Assembly (NCBI GenBank): GCA_937893155.1
Contig: CALBGU010000217.1
Location: 1-10,343 of the forward strand
Origin: an uncultured Treponema sp.
GTDB lineage: Bacteria; Spirochaetota; Spirochaetia; Treponematales; Treponemataceae
Reading direction: 5' to 3'
Length of the DNA: 10,343 bases
Shown: piece after piece, positions 1 through 6,698 of the stretch
Layout of the letters: each line of letters opens with the position of its first letter
Numbering within the stretch: position 1 is the first letter of the stretch
The notes under the pieces: generated by a model
The model's input: the letters and a program-made list of their open reading frames with translations, nothing else
The model's database searches: none
Told to the model about the DNA's origin: nothing
Position numbers and translations under genes: made by a program

Positions 1-320
1 AGCCAGATGAAGAAGGCGCATACAACGAGGAAAAACTCGCCGCCCTCCGCCTTGAACTAAAAGCGCTCGAAGGCACGAGCCAATTTGTGTACATCAGCCC
101 TGTTGCCGACAAAAACGCCGCCGCAGAAGAGCTGACCGCCGCGATGAAGCACGCCGCGCGCCGCTTAAAAGATTGCACGGCAATCGCAGGATTTGCAATT
201 CCCGATACTTTTGTTGCCGAAAATGCCGCGCATTTCGTGAAAGAACTTTCGCAAAAACACGCACAGTATGTGTTTTTTTCAAAAGCGAAAATCGAAGGAC
301 TACAAACAATTCTTTTATAG
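1..320 (+). CDS. Hypothetical protein, C-terminal part only
   Basis: The reading frame is open from the first bases of the window (codons in phase with position 3) to a TAG at 318-320, so about 106 C-terminal residues of a longer protein are present and the start lies outside. The visible part is rich in Ala, Glu and Lys and looks soluble and mostly helical, with a charged helix (PDEEGAYNEEKLAALRLELK) followed by an alternating alpha/beta pattern (FVYISPVAD, AIAGFAIPDTF, AQYVFFSKAKIEGL). No signal peptide or membrane segment lies in this piece. I do not recognise the family. The base composition and A-rich codons match the genes downstream, so it belongs to the same genome. The GTG at 87 is in frame but is probably an internal Val, because the frame upstream of it reads as sensible protein. 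Confidence 0.7.
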   Translation, partial: PDEEGAYNEEKLAALRLELKALEGTSQFVYISPVADKNAAAEELTAAMKHAARRLKDCTAIAGFAIPDTFVAENAAHFVKELSQKHAQYVFFSKAKIEGLQTILL

Positions 321-358
321 TTTTTGTAAAAACTTTAGGATTTTTTTTAGATTTTTTT
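319..358 (+). terminator. Possible weak AU-rich terminator
   Basis: An A/T-only inverted repeat (AGTTTTT at 319-325, AAAAACT at 328-334) directly follows the stop codon and is followed by two T-tracts (341-348 and 352-359). The stem lacks GC pairs, so this is a weak candidate. It is offered because no other terminator lies between this gene and the next. Confidence 0.25.
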
Positions 359-460
359 TGAAAACGCTTGCATAAAATCTCAATTTATGTAAAAATATCT
401 CCAATATATCTAATTTGTTTTCTTTTTTAGAGAAAAGGGATATTTTTAAGGAGCATTTTT

Positions 461-1249
461 ATGAATGAGTTTTCATCAGAAAAAAATCATTCGTTCAGGC
501 TTCTGCTCGGTACAATTTTGTTCAGTCTTTTGTTTTTAATTCCGTGCGCTCTTATTGTAGCGCTTGTGCCGATTCAGACCAAAGCTCCCGTCCAAACGCT
601 ACCGCAGTTTGAGGTTGAAGCTGTGGCGCTCGAAGAAGATGTGCCTTATGAAGCGGAGATTGAAGACGAGGAGTTGCTTGAAGTATCTTACAGTGCAAAA
701 GCGCAAGACTTCAGAAAGAAGATAGATGAGGGGCTTTCGCTTTATCGCCAGCCGTATTCAAAAGCGGCGGTTGAATGGTTTTACATTCATTTGACTGAAG
801 ACCGCGATGTTGCACTGGCAATTATGAAAGAAGCGGATAAAAATGATATTCCGCTCTCGCTTGCTTTCGCGCTGGCTCATACAGAGAGCGAATTTAAAGC
901 AAAAGCGGTGAATACAAATAAAAACGGGTCGATTGACCGCGGGCTGTTTCAGCTCAACAATAAATCGTTCCCCGATTTGACAGAAGCCGATTTTTTTAAT
1001 CCAGAGATTTCGGCAAAATACGGAATGTCGCATTTGCGATATTGCCTAGATACCGCAGGAAACGAAATTGCCGCGCTCGCAATGTATAATGCTGGCACTG
1101 GCAAAGTCCGAAGCAACAGTACGCCTCAGACCACGTTGAATTACGTTTCCAAAATTGATTCGTACCGAAAAGGCATTGACCGCCTTTTTGAAGACGACGT
1201 GCTTGCGTTCTATGAAAACAACGCAGATGCACGATTAGCAAAGAATTAA
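461..1249 (+). CDS. Membrane-anchored lytic transglycosylase (SLT domain)
   Basis: A 262-residue protein with an uncleaved N-terminal membrane anchor (about residues 13-36), an acidic linker (about 48-75) and a C-terminal soluble lysozyme-like SLT domain (about 105-240). SLT hallmarks are visible: the catalytic-Glu motif HTESEF with E142, GLFQLN at 161-166 in place of the usual GLMQ, and AMYNAG at 207-212 matching the AYNAG motif. The family cleaves the MurNAc-GlcNAc bond of peptidoglycan to form 1,6-anhydro products, in the periplasm. The domain order suggests an inner-membrane-tethered enzyme used for wall remodelling or for inserting an envelope machine; the specific role is not visible. 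The ATG at 461 is supported by AAGGAG at 448-453 with 7 bases of spacing. The gene stands alone and is closed by a strong terminator. Confidence 0.9.
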   Translation: MNEFSSEKNHSFRLLLGTILFSLLFLIPCALIVALVPIQTKAPVQTLPQFEVEAVALEEDVPYEAEIEDEELLEVSYSAKAQDFRKKIDEGLSLYRQPYSKAAVEWFYIHLTEDRDVALAIMKEADKNDIPLSLAFALAHTESEFKAKAVNTNKNGSIDRGLFQLNNKSFPDLTEADFFNPEISAKYGMSHLRYCLDTAGNEIAALAMYNAGTGKVRSNSTPQTTLNYVSKIDSYRKGIDRLFEDDVLAFYENNADARLAKN

Positions 1250-1287
1250 GTCGCGTTTCCGAAAGCGCACTTATAAAACCTCCTTGG

Positions 1288-1319
1288 CAGCTCGCTCAGT
1301 TTGGGCGAGCTGTTTTTTT
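1288..1319 (+). terminator. Rho-independent terminator of the transglycosylase gene
   Basis: A perfect 8-bp stem CAGCTCGC (1288-1295) / GCGAGCTG (1305-1312) with a 9-base loop is followed by a run of seven T (1313-1319). It lies 38 bases after the transglycosylase stop codon and on the correct strand. Confidence 0.92.
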
Positions 1320-1340
1320 GTGCCAGCAAAGCGGTTTCAA

Positions 1341-1380
1341 AAATAAAAAAACGGGCAATTCCAAAAGAAAAGCCCGTTTT
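1341..1380 (-). terminator. Rho-independent terminator of the cNMP regulator gene
   Basis: The inverted repeat AAAACGGGC (1348-1356) / GCCCGTTTT (1372-1380) has a 15-base loop. Read on the minus strand it is followed by an uninterrupted T-run (complement of 1345-1351). It begins 17 bases past the stop codon of the minus-strand regulator at 1398. Together with the plus-strand terminator at 1288 it insulates the two convergent genes. Confidence 0.85.
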
Positions 1381-1397
1381 GAGTTTGTCTTGAGTTT

Positions 1398-2648
1398 TTA
1401 GCGCGCGCCGTTTTGGTGCAATTTGTTGTACACTTCGGTTGTACGCCGCATTTCGTCAATATCAACAACCTCGATTTCGCTTGTTTTTACGACAATTTGG
1501 TGCTTTGCCTCATAAATTTCCAGTTCGTCTTTGATTGCGCTCGTCGGCAAACCTGCCCACTGCGCAATATCGGCTGGAGTAACGCGGAATTCGCGCGATT
1601 TGCCTGTAATAAGCGGATTTGGTTCGCTCATATCATCGAGCATAACAAAAACCGCCGCCACACGCACTCTCGGCTCGGAAATCATCAAAATGCGCAGACG
1701 CTGCTTTTGGTCAAAAATGCGCTTGCAGAACATTTTCATCAAAACGATAGCAACTTGCGGATTTCCCGTAATCAACGCGCCGAAATTCGCCTTGTTGAAT
1801 TCAAGCACCGTAACCGACCCGCTGGCAAAAATCGTAGCAGAACGTGGCGTGTTGTCGATAATCGCCATTTCGCCAAAAAAATCGCCTGCGCACAAAACGT
1901 CCAATTTTTTGAGCGAACCATTGATATATTTTGAAATCTGAACTTCTCCGCGCTGAATAAAATAAAATGTGTCGCCCGGCTCAAACTCAGAAATAATGAC
2001 TTGCCCGTCTGTATATGTTTTAGAAAATCGCTTAAAAATCGGCAATTCAAATTGCGCCAAAAGCCCGCTTGCAGATTTTGAAGGAGCAAACGCATTATTT
2101 TTTTCCATAACTTCCGCTTTTTTGCTCGCAACTTTTAAGACTTTGTTCATTTCTGCAACTTTAGGCGAAGTCGGGAAACGCATCACAAATTTTTTGCACA
2201 CATCTGCCGCACTGGTAAACGCCCCAGTTTCGTAAAAGCATTTCATAATGCTTTGCATTCCTGCCTCTTGGTCCACCGTTTCGCTATCTTGCTTTAATAT
2301 GGCTTCTGCCTTTCTATGCATAAGTCGAAGCTGGTTCGAGAAAACGCGAAGCATTTTGAGAATAAGATTTTGATTATTCTGGAACATATTCTCAAATTCT
2401 GGCACTGTCATTGCAATCGCAACGCATGGAGATGTTGCCGTTACGGTTTCTTCACGCGGAGAGCCACCCAGCGCGGATTTCACGCCAAAAAACTCACCGC
2501 TCGAGATTACTGATTGAAAGGTTTCTCCTGTTTCAATATCAACTTCTTTCATCGAAATTGTGCCGCTTTTTAAAATAAAAATGCGGGCATCGTGGTCGCC
2601 TGTAAAATAGATGATTGATCCCGGAGCATATTGCATAATTTTAGGCAT
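1398..2648 (-). CDS. Crp/Fnr-like regulator with two cyclic-nucleotide-binding domains
   Basis: A 416-residue cytoplasmic protein. Domain order: cNMP-type beta-roll (about 1-115), helical linker (about 120-195), second cNMP domain (about 200-320) and a C-terminal winged-helix-like segment (about 353-400, around FRVTPADIAQWAGLPTSAIK) as in the Crp/Fnr family. The second domain carries a good phosphate-binding cassette, GDFFGEMA...NTPRSAT, with E260 and R269 where cAMP-binding proteins need them. The first has GEFFGVKSAL, with Val in place of the conserved Glu, so it may be structural or bind something else. Proteins with this two-domain layout are known in Treponema. Targets cannot be read from the sequence. 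The start is ATG at 2648 with GAGG 10 bases upstream. The gene stands alone with its own terminator. Confidence 0.87.
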   Translation of the reverse strand: MPKIMQYAPGSIIYFTGDHDARIFILKSGTISMKEVDIETGETFQSVISSGEFFGVKSALGGSPREETVTATSPCVAIAMTVPEFENMFQNNQNLILKMLRVFSNQLRLMHRKAEAILKQDSETVDQEAGMQSIMKCFYETGAFTSAADVCKKFVMRFPTSPKVAEMNKVLKVASKKAEVMEKNNAFAPSKSASGLLAQFELPIFKRFSKTYTDGQVIISEFEPGDTFYFIQRGEVQISKYINGSLKKLDVLCAGDFFGEMAIIDNTPRSATIFASGSVTVLEFNKANFGALITGNPQVAIVLMKMFCKRIFDQKQRLRILMISEPRVRVAAVFVMLDDMSEPNPLITGKSREFRVTPADIAQWAGLPTSAIKDELEIYEAKHQIVVKTSEIEVVDIDEMRRTTEVYNKLHQNGAR

Positions 2649-2922
2649 AAAAATTCGTCCTCGCTATTAAAAATGATAACACAAAATTCCGTTTTATGCT
2701 ATGATTTTTTATTGAATTCCGCTTTTTATTATGGTCGGACAGTTTCTCTGCATAATTGAGTGGTGCAAAAGGATAATTATTTTTTTGTGATACAGTCATT
2801 TATCAGCATCTTTGAAAAAAGCCGCCGATTGCTTCCCTTTATATGTGCAAAAATGACAAAACGGCGAAAATCTCGACAGAAATTTTTTTCTGCGCTACAA
2901 TAAAATCAAAAGGAGATTTTTT
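2649..2922. promoter_or_regulatory. Divergent intergenic region between the cNMP regulator and the SPOR-protein gene
   Basis: This 274-base AT-rich spacer separates divergent genes. A good plus-strand promoter is at its right end (listed separately). For the minus-strand regulator a TATCAT -10-like box (complement of 2673-2678) sits 24 bases before the start codon but has no convincing -35. An imperfect direct repeat AATTCCG occurs at 2685-2691 and 2715-2721, exactly 30 bases apart. A loose dyad TGA-N5-TCA at 2788-2798, within TTGTGATACAGTCATTTA, faintly resembles a Crp-family site. No ORF of substance was found here. Confidence 0.5.
2873..2901 (+). promoter_or_regulatory. Sigma70-type promoter of the SPOR-protein gene
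   Basis: The -35 box TCGACA (2873-2878, one mismatch to TTGACA) and the -10 box TACAAT (2896-2901, one mismatch to TATAAT) are separated by 17 bases. Transcription would begin near 2908, leaving a leader of only about 15 bases that just holds the AGGAG ribosome binding site at 2911-2915. Confidence 0.7.
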
Positions 2923-3264
2923 ATGCTTAAAAAAATTGCAGTCGCAGTGTTGTTTTTGATGTGTGTGCCGGCATTTTCAGATGATTGGGTGGTTTGCATG
3001 GGGTCGTTCAAAAGTTACGACAACGCGCTGGAGCGGCTTCATTTGCTTTCAGAGGCGGATATTCCCGTTTTTATTGCGGAACATAAAAAAAATGAAGACG
3101 AAACGCTGTTTCGGGTGATTTATTCTGATTATTTTTACACCGCGAAAGAAGCATTAAACGCGCGCAACCGCCTTTTAACGAAAAATATCGTGAAAGAACT
3201 CAACCTTTTTGATTTGTGGTGCTGCAAAAAAAGCGACCTCGTTTTAAGTCCTGCGCTCCAGTAA
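2923..3264 (+). CDS. Small exported SPOR-like protein
   Basis: A 113-residue protein with a classical signal peptide (MLKK start, hydrophobic stretch at residues 5-15, likely cleavage after AFS at residue 19). There is a Cys at 14, but the preceding residues do not make a lipobox. The mature part fits a single SPOR-like repeat: WVVCMGSFKSYDNALERL (about 22-39) matches the family pattern of an aromatic, VQVGSF, then AE-rich helix. LFRVIYSDYFYTAKEALNAR (about 63-82) matches the second half, where an RV strand precedes a helix. SPOR domains bind denuded glycan strands at septa. A stand-alone domain of this size is unusual, and a role in wall metabolism is inferred. RBS AGGAG at 2911-2915 fixes the ATG. 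Its stop lies 3 bases from the stop of the convergent response regulator, and no terminator hairpin is evident between them. Confidence 0.72.
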   Translation: MLKKIAVAVLFLMCVPAFSDDWVVCMGSFKSYDNALERLHLLSEADIPVFIAEHKKNEDETLFRVIYSDYFYTAKEALNARNRLLTKNIVKELNLFDLWCCKKSDLVLSPALQ

Positions 3265-3267
3265 TTT

Positions 3268-3924
3268 TCACACGCTGAGCGACATCTGCACCGCCCAAAT
3301 CGCCAGTTGTGTGCGGTCGCGCAGTTCCAATTTGTCCAAAATGGTACTCATATAGTTGCGGACGGTGCCCTCCGACAAGCAAAGCGTATCGGCAATTTCT
3401 TTATTCGACAGCCCTTTTGCCACCTGACGCACAATTTTCCATTCGCTTTCGGTCAGATTGTCGCCTTTTTTTGCGTTCGGCGGAATCGCAGTGCCCTCGT
3501 TTGCCATTTTGTAAAACAACGACAGCACCTTGCTCGCAATGTCGGGGTTAATCATCGCTTGCCCGCTGTACACCGTTTTGATTGCGCTTGAAAGCTCGGT
3601 GAGCGCAATGCCTTTGAGCAAATACCCGCTCGCGCCGTGTTTGAGCGCGTTGTAAACATATTCGTCGTCGTCAAACGTGGTGAGAATAATGATTTTAGTC
3701 TCGGGATATTTCTGTTTGACCAGTTTGGTACATTCCACGCCGTCCAAAAACGGCATTCTGATGTCCATCAAAATAATATCAGGCGCATTTTCCTCGATTG
3801 CCGAAAGCACTTCTTGCCCGTTTTCCGCCGTGCCCGTGACGGTGAATTCTCCCGTGCTTTCCAGATACAATTTGAGGCTTTCCCGAATCAGTTGCTGGTC
3901 GTCCGCAATAAACACTTTTATCAT
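3268..3924 (-). CDS. NarL/LuxR-family response regulator
   Basis: A 218-residue two-domain regulator. The receiver domain (about 1-120) has the acidic pair D8-D9, phospho-acceptor D54 in LMDIRMP, T82 and K104 in YLLKG. The LuxR-type DNA-binding helix-turn-helix (about 155-215) shows LTESEWKIVRQVAKGLSNKE and the recognition helix SEGTVRNYMS. It is the output of the kinase encoded just upstream. Its ATG at 3924 overlaps the kinase stop codon (ATGA, four shared bases), a classic translational coupling, so I choose this start. An in-frame extension to 4095 lies wholly inside the kinase gene and reads as low-complexity Arg-rich sequence, so it is not used. The target promoter is unknown; control of its own operon is possible. 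Confidence 0.95.
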   Translation of the reverse strand: MIKVFIADDQQLIRESLKLYLESTGEFTVTGTAENGQEVLSAIEENAPDIILMDIRMPFLDGVECTKLVKQKYPETKIIILTTFDDDEYVYNALKHGASGYLLKGIALTELSSAIKTVYSGQAMINPDIASKVLSLFYKMANEGTAIPPNAKKGDNLTESEWKIVRQVAKGLSNKEIADTLCLSEGTVRNYMSTILDKLELRDRTQLAIWAVQMSLSV

Positions 3925-5261
3925 TTTTCGTCTCCGTTTTCGCTCTTTGTTCCGTTTTTTTCGATCCGCACCGGCATAATCGCCCGCACCGTAAATCCCT
4001 CGCCTGCCGCAGAATAAAAATCCGCCGTACCGCCAAGCATCGACAGCCGCTCGCGTATGTGCGTCGTGCCGAAGCCGCAGGCAAAATCCGCGCACCCGCT
4101 GCCGTTATCCTGCACGATAATCAGCAGATTTGTGCCTTCCATTGAAATGCGAATGGTGATTTCCGTGGCTTTTCCGTGGCGAATCGCGTTCGTAACGCTT
4201 TCCTGAATCACGCGAAAGACCGTTTTGCGCTCGTCGCCTTGAAAATCCAACGGCACGTCCGAAATATATTTGATTGCAATCCCCGCCGCGCTCCGCGTTT
4301 TGTCCAGCATCTCGCGGATTTCTGCGTTCAGCGACGTTTGCTCGTCCTCGCCGTGCAATGCGCGCACTGACCGCCGCACGTCCGAAATCCCCTGTTTTGC
4401 CACCGACGAAATCACGGAGAGCTGCTTTTTTGCCGCTTGAGGATTCACGTCCATAATCGCAAGGCAGGTGTCCACGCCCACCGAAATCCCCGTGAGCGTG
4501 TGCCCAATCGTGTCGTGGATTTCCATCGCAAGCCTGTTTCGCTCGCGGGTTTCGCCCATTCGCTCCTTAATATCCGCGTATTCCTTGAGCGCCGTGTTTG
4601 CGTCGCGCAGCTTGGCGTATAGCAGACGGATTTTGTCAATCGTGCTTTTTTGTCGCCGCGAAATTTCCGCCGAAAAAATAATAAAACACACAAAATTGAG
4701 ATTGCAAAGCACATAAAAAATGAAAAAAAGACGGTGTTGCACGGCACGGTCATAAAACAAAAAATAATCTTTTACCGAAAACAGCGGAAAATACACGCTG
4801 ATAACGTCGTAACTGCAAATCATATACAAAAACGAACCGAACGCAATTACCGTGAATTTGCGGCTGCTTTTGATGTAATAAATGATGTTTGCCAAAAGAT
4901 ACAAAATAAATCCATTGTAGTTAAACCGCAAAACCACCAGCAGCAGTATCGTCAAAACCGCATCTGCATACAGCGAAATCGCCGTAACCGTGCGCGTGTG
5001 GCGGACGGAAATCTCTCGCACGGCAAATGCCGCAAAAAAGAGCGCCGAAAACAGCGCCGTAAAAATCAACAGCGTTCGCGGATTTTTTGGCACACGATTC
5101 AGCGACGACAAAAAAACGTCCGCATCGGTCTTTACGCATGCCAAATTTGATGTCGCGTAAAACAAAATCGCAATAAAAAGACACGCCGTGATGTTGATTC
5201 CCAGCATAATGTAGCGCAACAGCGTCAAATCGAGCTTGTTTTTCAGCATTTTCTCGCTCAT
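3921..5261 (-). CDS. Membrane sensor histidine kinase, NarL/DesK (HisKA_3) type
   Basis: A 446-residue kinase when started at ATG 5261. Several membrane segments fill residues 15-198 (about 15-36, 62-82, 93-130, 137-160, 176-198), with a short loop between the first two as the only sizeable non-membrane stretch. A coiled linker follows (200-240), then the HisKA_3 dimerisation domain with phospho-acceptor H249 in RLAMEIHDTIGHTLTG. The ATPase domain has an N-box VFRVIQESVTNAIRHG (N358) and a G1 box DNGSG at 385-389. The start codon shares one base with the stop of the upstream binding-protein gene (TGATG), behind a GGGGTGG ribosome binding stretch, so the longer frame to 5330 was rejected. The lack of a large periplasmic sensor domain fits a kinase that reads its signal from the neighbouring binding protein; this is inferred. 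Confidence 0.94.
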   Translation of the reverse strand: MSEKMLKNKLDLTLLRYIMLGINITACLFIAILFYATSNLACVKTDADVFLSSLNRVPKNPRTLLIFTALFSALFFAAFAVREISVRHTRTVTAISLYADAVLTILLLVVLRFNYNGFILYLLANIIYYIKSSRKFTVIAFGSFLYMICSYDVISVYFPLFSVKDYFLFYDRAVQHRLFFIFYVLCNLNFVCFIIFSAEISRRQKSTIDKIRLLYAKLRDANTALKEYADIKERMGETRERNRLAMEIHDTIGHTLTGISVGVDTCLAIMDVNPQAAKKQLSVISSVAKQGISDVRRSVRALHGEDEQTSLNAEIREMLDKTRSAAGIAIKYISDVPLDFQGDERKTVFRVIQESVTNAIRHGKATEITIRISMEGTNLLIIVQDNGSGCADFACGFGTTHIRERLSMLGGTADFYSAAGEGFTVRAIMPVRIEKNGTKSENGDEK

Positions 5262-6241
5262 CACTGCCACCCCATTATATTGAAATCGCTCACGTTTTCC
5301 TTGGTAACCAACTGCACGCCCACCTTGCACAGCCCGAGCCGCTCGCCGCTTTTCACATACCGATACGCCGCGTTCACCGCCGTTTTTGCAATCGCGGAGG
5401 GAAACTGCGCCGCCGATGCTTGCATAAATCCTTGGCTAATCATCATCTTACTTGCAGGCGAGCCGTCAATCCCGTACACTAATTGAGAGTGCCACATATT
5501 ATTATGCTGGATTGCCGCCAAAGAACCGAGTGCTGCGGGGTCGTTCGAGCCAAAAATCGTGTCGAAATCTAATTGCAGATTCAAGAATTTCTGCGCTTCA
5601 ATCATCGTTTCGTGCAAAAGCGTCGTGCCGAATGCCGTAAACAAAATGTGGTAATCAAACGATTGTGCATTGAGCGTATCCAAAAAGCCCTGAAAGCGCG
5701 TGCACGTCGATTCGATGTTTTTGTCGTAGAACACCACGATTTTCGCACTCTTTCGATTGCGCATCAAATCCTGAGCCACCAGCGCCCCTGCCGCGTAGTT
5801 GTCCGACACCACCGTGCCCACCTGCATCGTGTTTCCTCGCCCCTCCAGCGACGAATCCACCGCAATATACGGCACTTTTCGGCGCTCACATTCAGAAAGC
5901 GAAGTCATTGCCAGCTTTGCGTCCACCGGATTGATAAAAATAAAATCCACGCCCATATTCAGCATATCAAGGATTTGCTCGTTCTGCTTTTGCTGGCTGT
6001 TTGCTCCGTCGCGGGTGATTAAAACGTCGCCGTTCGCTTCTACAAGGCTTTCAATGTAGCTGTTAAGAACCTCAAAATACTGATTGTCCATCGTCATATA
6101 CGTTGAGCCGAACACGACGGGCTTTTTTTGCGGAAAAATCGCGTCTTTCAGGAACAAAAACAGCAGAAAAAACACAAAAACAAGCGAAAAAAACAGCGTA
6201 ATAACAGAAAAAAGGGCAATTCGACGTTTGTGATGCAGCAT
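5261..6241 (-). CDS. Membrane-anchored periplasmic sugar-binding-type protein (Peripla_BP_4 / LacI-like fold)
   Basis: A 326-residue protein. It has an N-terminal hydrophobic anchor (residues 8-32, after the basic MLHHKRR start) with no lipobox and no clear cleavage site, so it probably stays tethered. Residues 40-325 form a type I periplasmic binding fold of the ribose/galactose group. Family landmarks include the early strand PVVFGSTYMTMDN, MGVDFIFINPVDAK (about 96-109), VPYIAVDSS (123-131), DTIFGSNDPAALGSLAAI (227-244) and YGIDGSPAS (256-264). It is first in a three-gene operon with a kinase and regulator, and no permease or ATPase lies beside it. It therefore more likely works as a ligand sensor than in transport, as in XylFII-LytS-type systems. 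The ligand is unknown; a sugar is likely from the family. The ATG at 6241 follows an AGGAAAG ribosome binding site. Confidence 0.9.
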   Translation of the reverse strand: MLHHKRRIALFSVITLFFSLVFVFFLLFLFLKDAIFPQKKPVVFGSTYMTMDNQYFEVLNSYIESLVEANGDVLITRDGANSQQKQNEQILDMLNMGVDFIFINPVDAKLAMTSLSECERRKVPYIAVDSSLEGRGNTMQVGTVVSDNYAAGALVAQDLMRNRKSAKIVVFYDKNIESTCTRFQGFLDTLNAQSFDYHILFTAFGTTLLHETMIEAQKFLNLQLDFDTIFGSNDPAALGSLAAIQHNNMWHSQLVYGIDGSPASKMMISQGFMQASAAQFPSAIAKTAVNAAYRYVKSGERLGLCKVGVQLVTKENVSDFNIMGWQ

Positions 6242-6261
6242 ATTTCTTTCCTATACGTTTC

Positions 6262-6290
6262 ATTTTACTTTAAAATCAGCGTTTCTGCAA
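6262..6290 (-). promoter_or_regulatory. Sigma70-type promoter of the three-gene sensing operon
   Basis: On the minus strand a -35 box TTGCAG (complement of 6285-6290) and a -10 box TAAAAT (complement of 6262-6267) are spaced by exactly 17 bases. They lie 21 bases upstream of the binding-protein start codon. A 10-base word, TGCAAATAAT on the plus strand, overlaps the -35 box at 6286-6295 and recurs at 6332-6341. Confidence 0.65.
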
Positions 6291-6341
6291 ATAATTCGGT
6301 TTGCTTTTTCGCTCCTTTTCCGCTGTCCGAATGCAAATAAT
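6286..6341. repeat. Direct repeat TGCAAATAAT upstream of the sensing operon
   Basis: Two exact copies of a 10-base word (6286-6295 and 6332-6341) lie 46 bases apart, one covering the -35 box. They are flanked by short complementary words: TTCGG after the first copy (6295-6299) and CCGAA before the second (6328-6332). They could be regulator half-sites, but in such AT-rich DNA a chance match is possible. Confidence 0.35.
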
Positions 6342-6344
6342 ACG

Positions 6345-6620
6345 GCAGTATATTTTTCTCGTTTATTTGTGATGAAAAAGTATCTAAAATAATTATTTTT
6401 ATCTGATTTGCAAAGTAAAAAGGATAAAAATATATTTTTTGTATCTATTTTCAGAGCAAACGATATAAAAATATATATTGCAATATAATTTTTAGAGCAA
6501 ATGAATAATAAAAATCGATTCTCGTTTGTTTTGCATACGGATATCCCCGTTTTTTCTGAGGCGCATTTATAGTGCGGGATTTCTTTTTTGTTTTGGAGCA
6601 AAATCGGCAAAACGCACACA
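6345..6620. other. Very AT-rich non-coding spacer
   Basis: About 275 bases with no supported gene between the promoter region of the sensing operon and the terminator of the next minus-strand gene. It contains A/T tracts and near-repeats. AGAGCAAACGA (6453-6463) and AGAGCAAATGA (6494-6504) lie 41 bases apart, both after a T-rich stretch and before an AT run. The minus-strand reading frame across it (6260-6742) is low-complexity Phe/Lys/Ile sequence that crosses both a terminator and the promoter, and is not a credible gene. Confidence 0.55.
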
Positions 6621-6659
6621 AAAAAAGACATTCCGAAAACGTGTTTGGAATGTCTTTTT
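6621..6659 (-). terminator. Strong bidirectional terminator
   Basis: An 8-bp GC-containing stem GACATTCC (6627-6634) / GGAATGTC (6647-6654) lies between a six-A run (6621-6626) and a five-T run (6655-6659), so it can end transcription from either side. The flanking A and T runs extend the stem. On the minus strand it lies 45 bases after the stop of the hypothetical gene ending at 6699, which it most likely serves. Confidence 0.85.
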
Positions 6660-6698
6660 GTTAGAAAAGCAAGAAAAAATAAAAAAAATGGCACAAAA

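Noticed and set aside
3925..4095. Longer N-terminus for the response regulator
   Set aside because: The extension lies inside the kinase coding region and adds Arg-rich sequence before a receiver domain that starts normally at MIKVFIADD; the ATGA overlap supports 3924.
4650..5150. Plus-strand open frame of 166 residues inside the kinase gene
   Set aside because: Antisense to the kinase membrane helices, very basic composition (Lys/Arg/Gln/Asn), no ribosome binding site.
5262..5330. Longer N-terminus for the histidine kinase
   Set aside because: It overlaps the binding-protein gene and reads as Arg/Gly-rich non-membrane sequence; the TGATG junction at 5263-5259 supports the shorter form.
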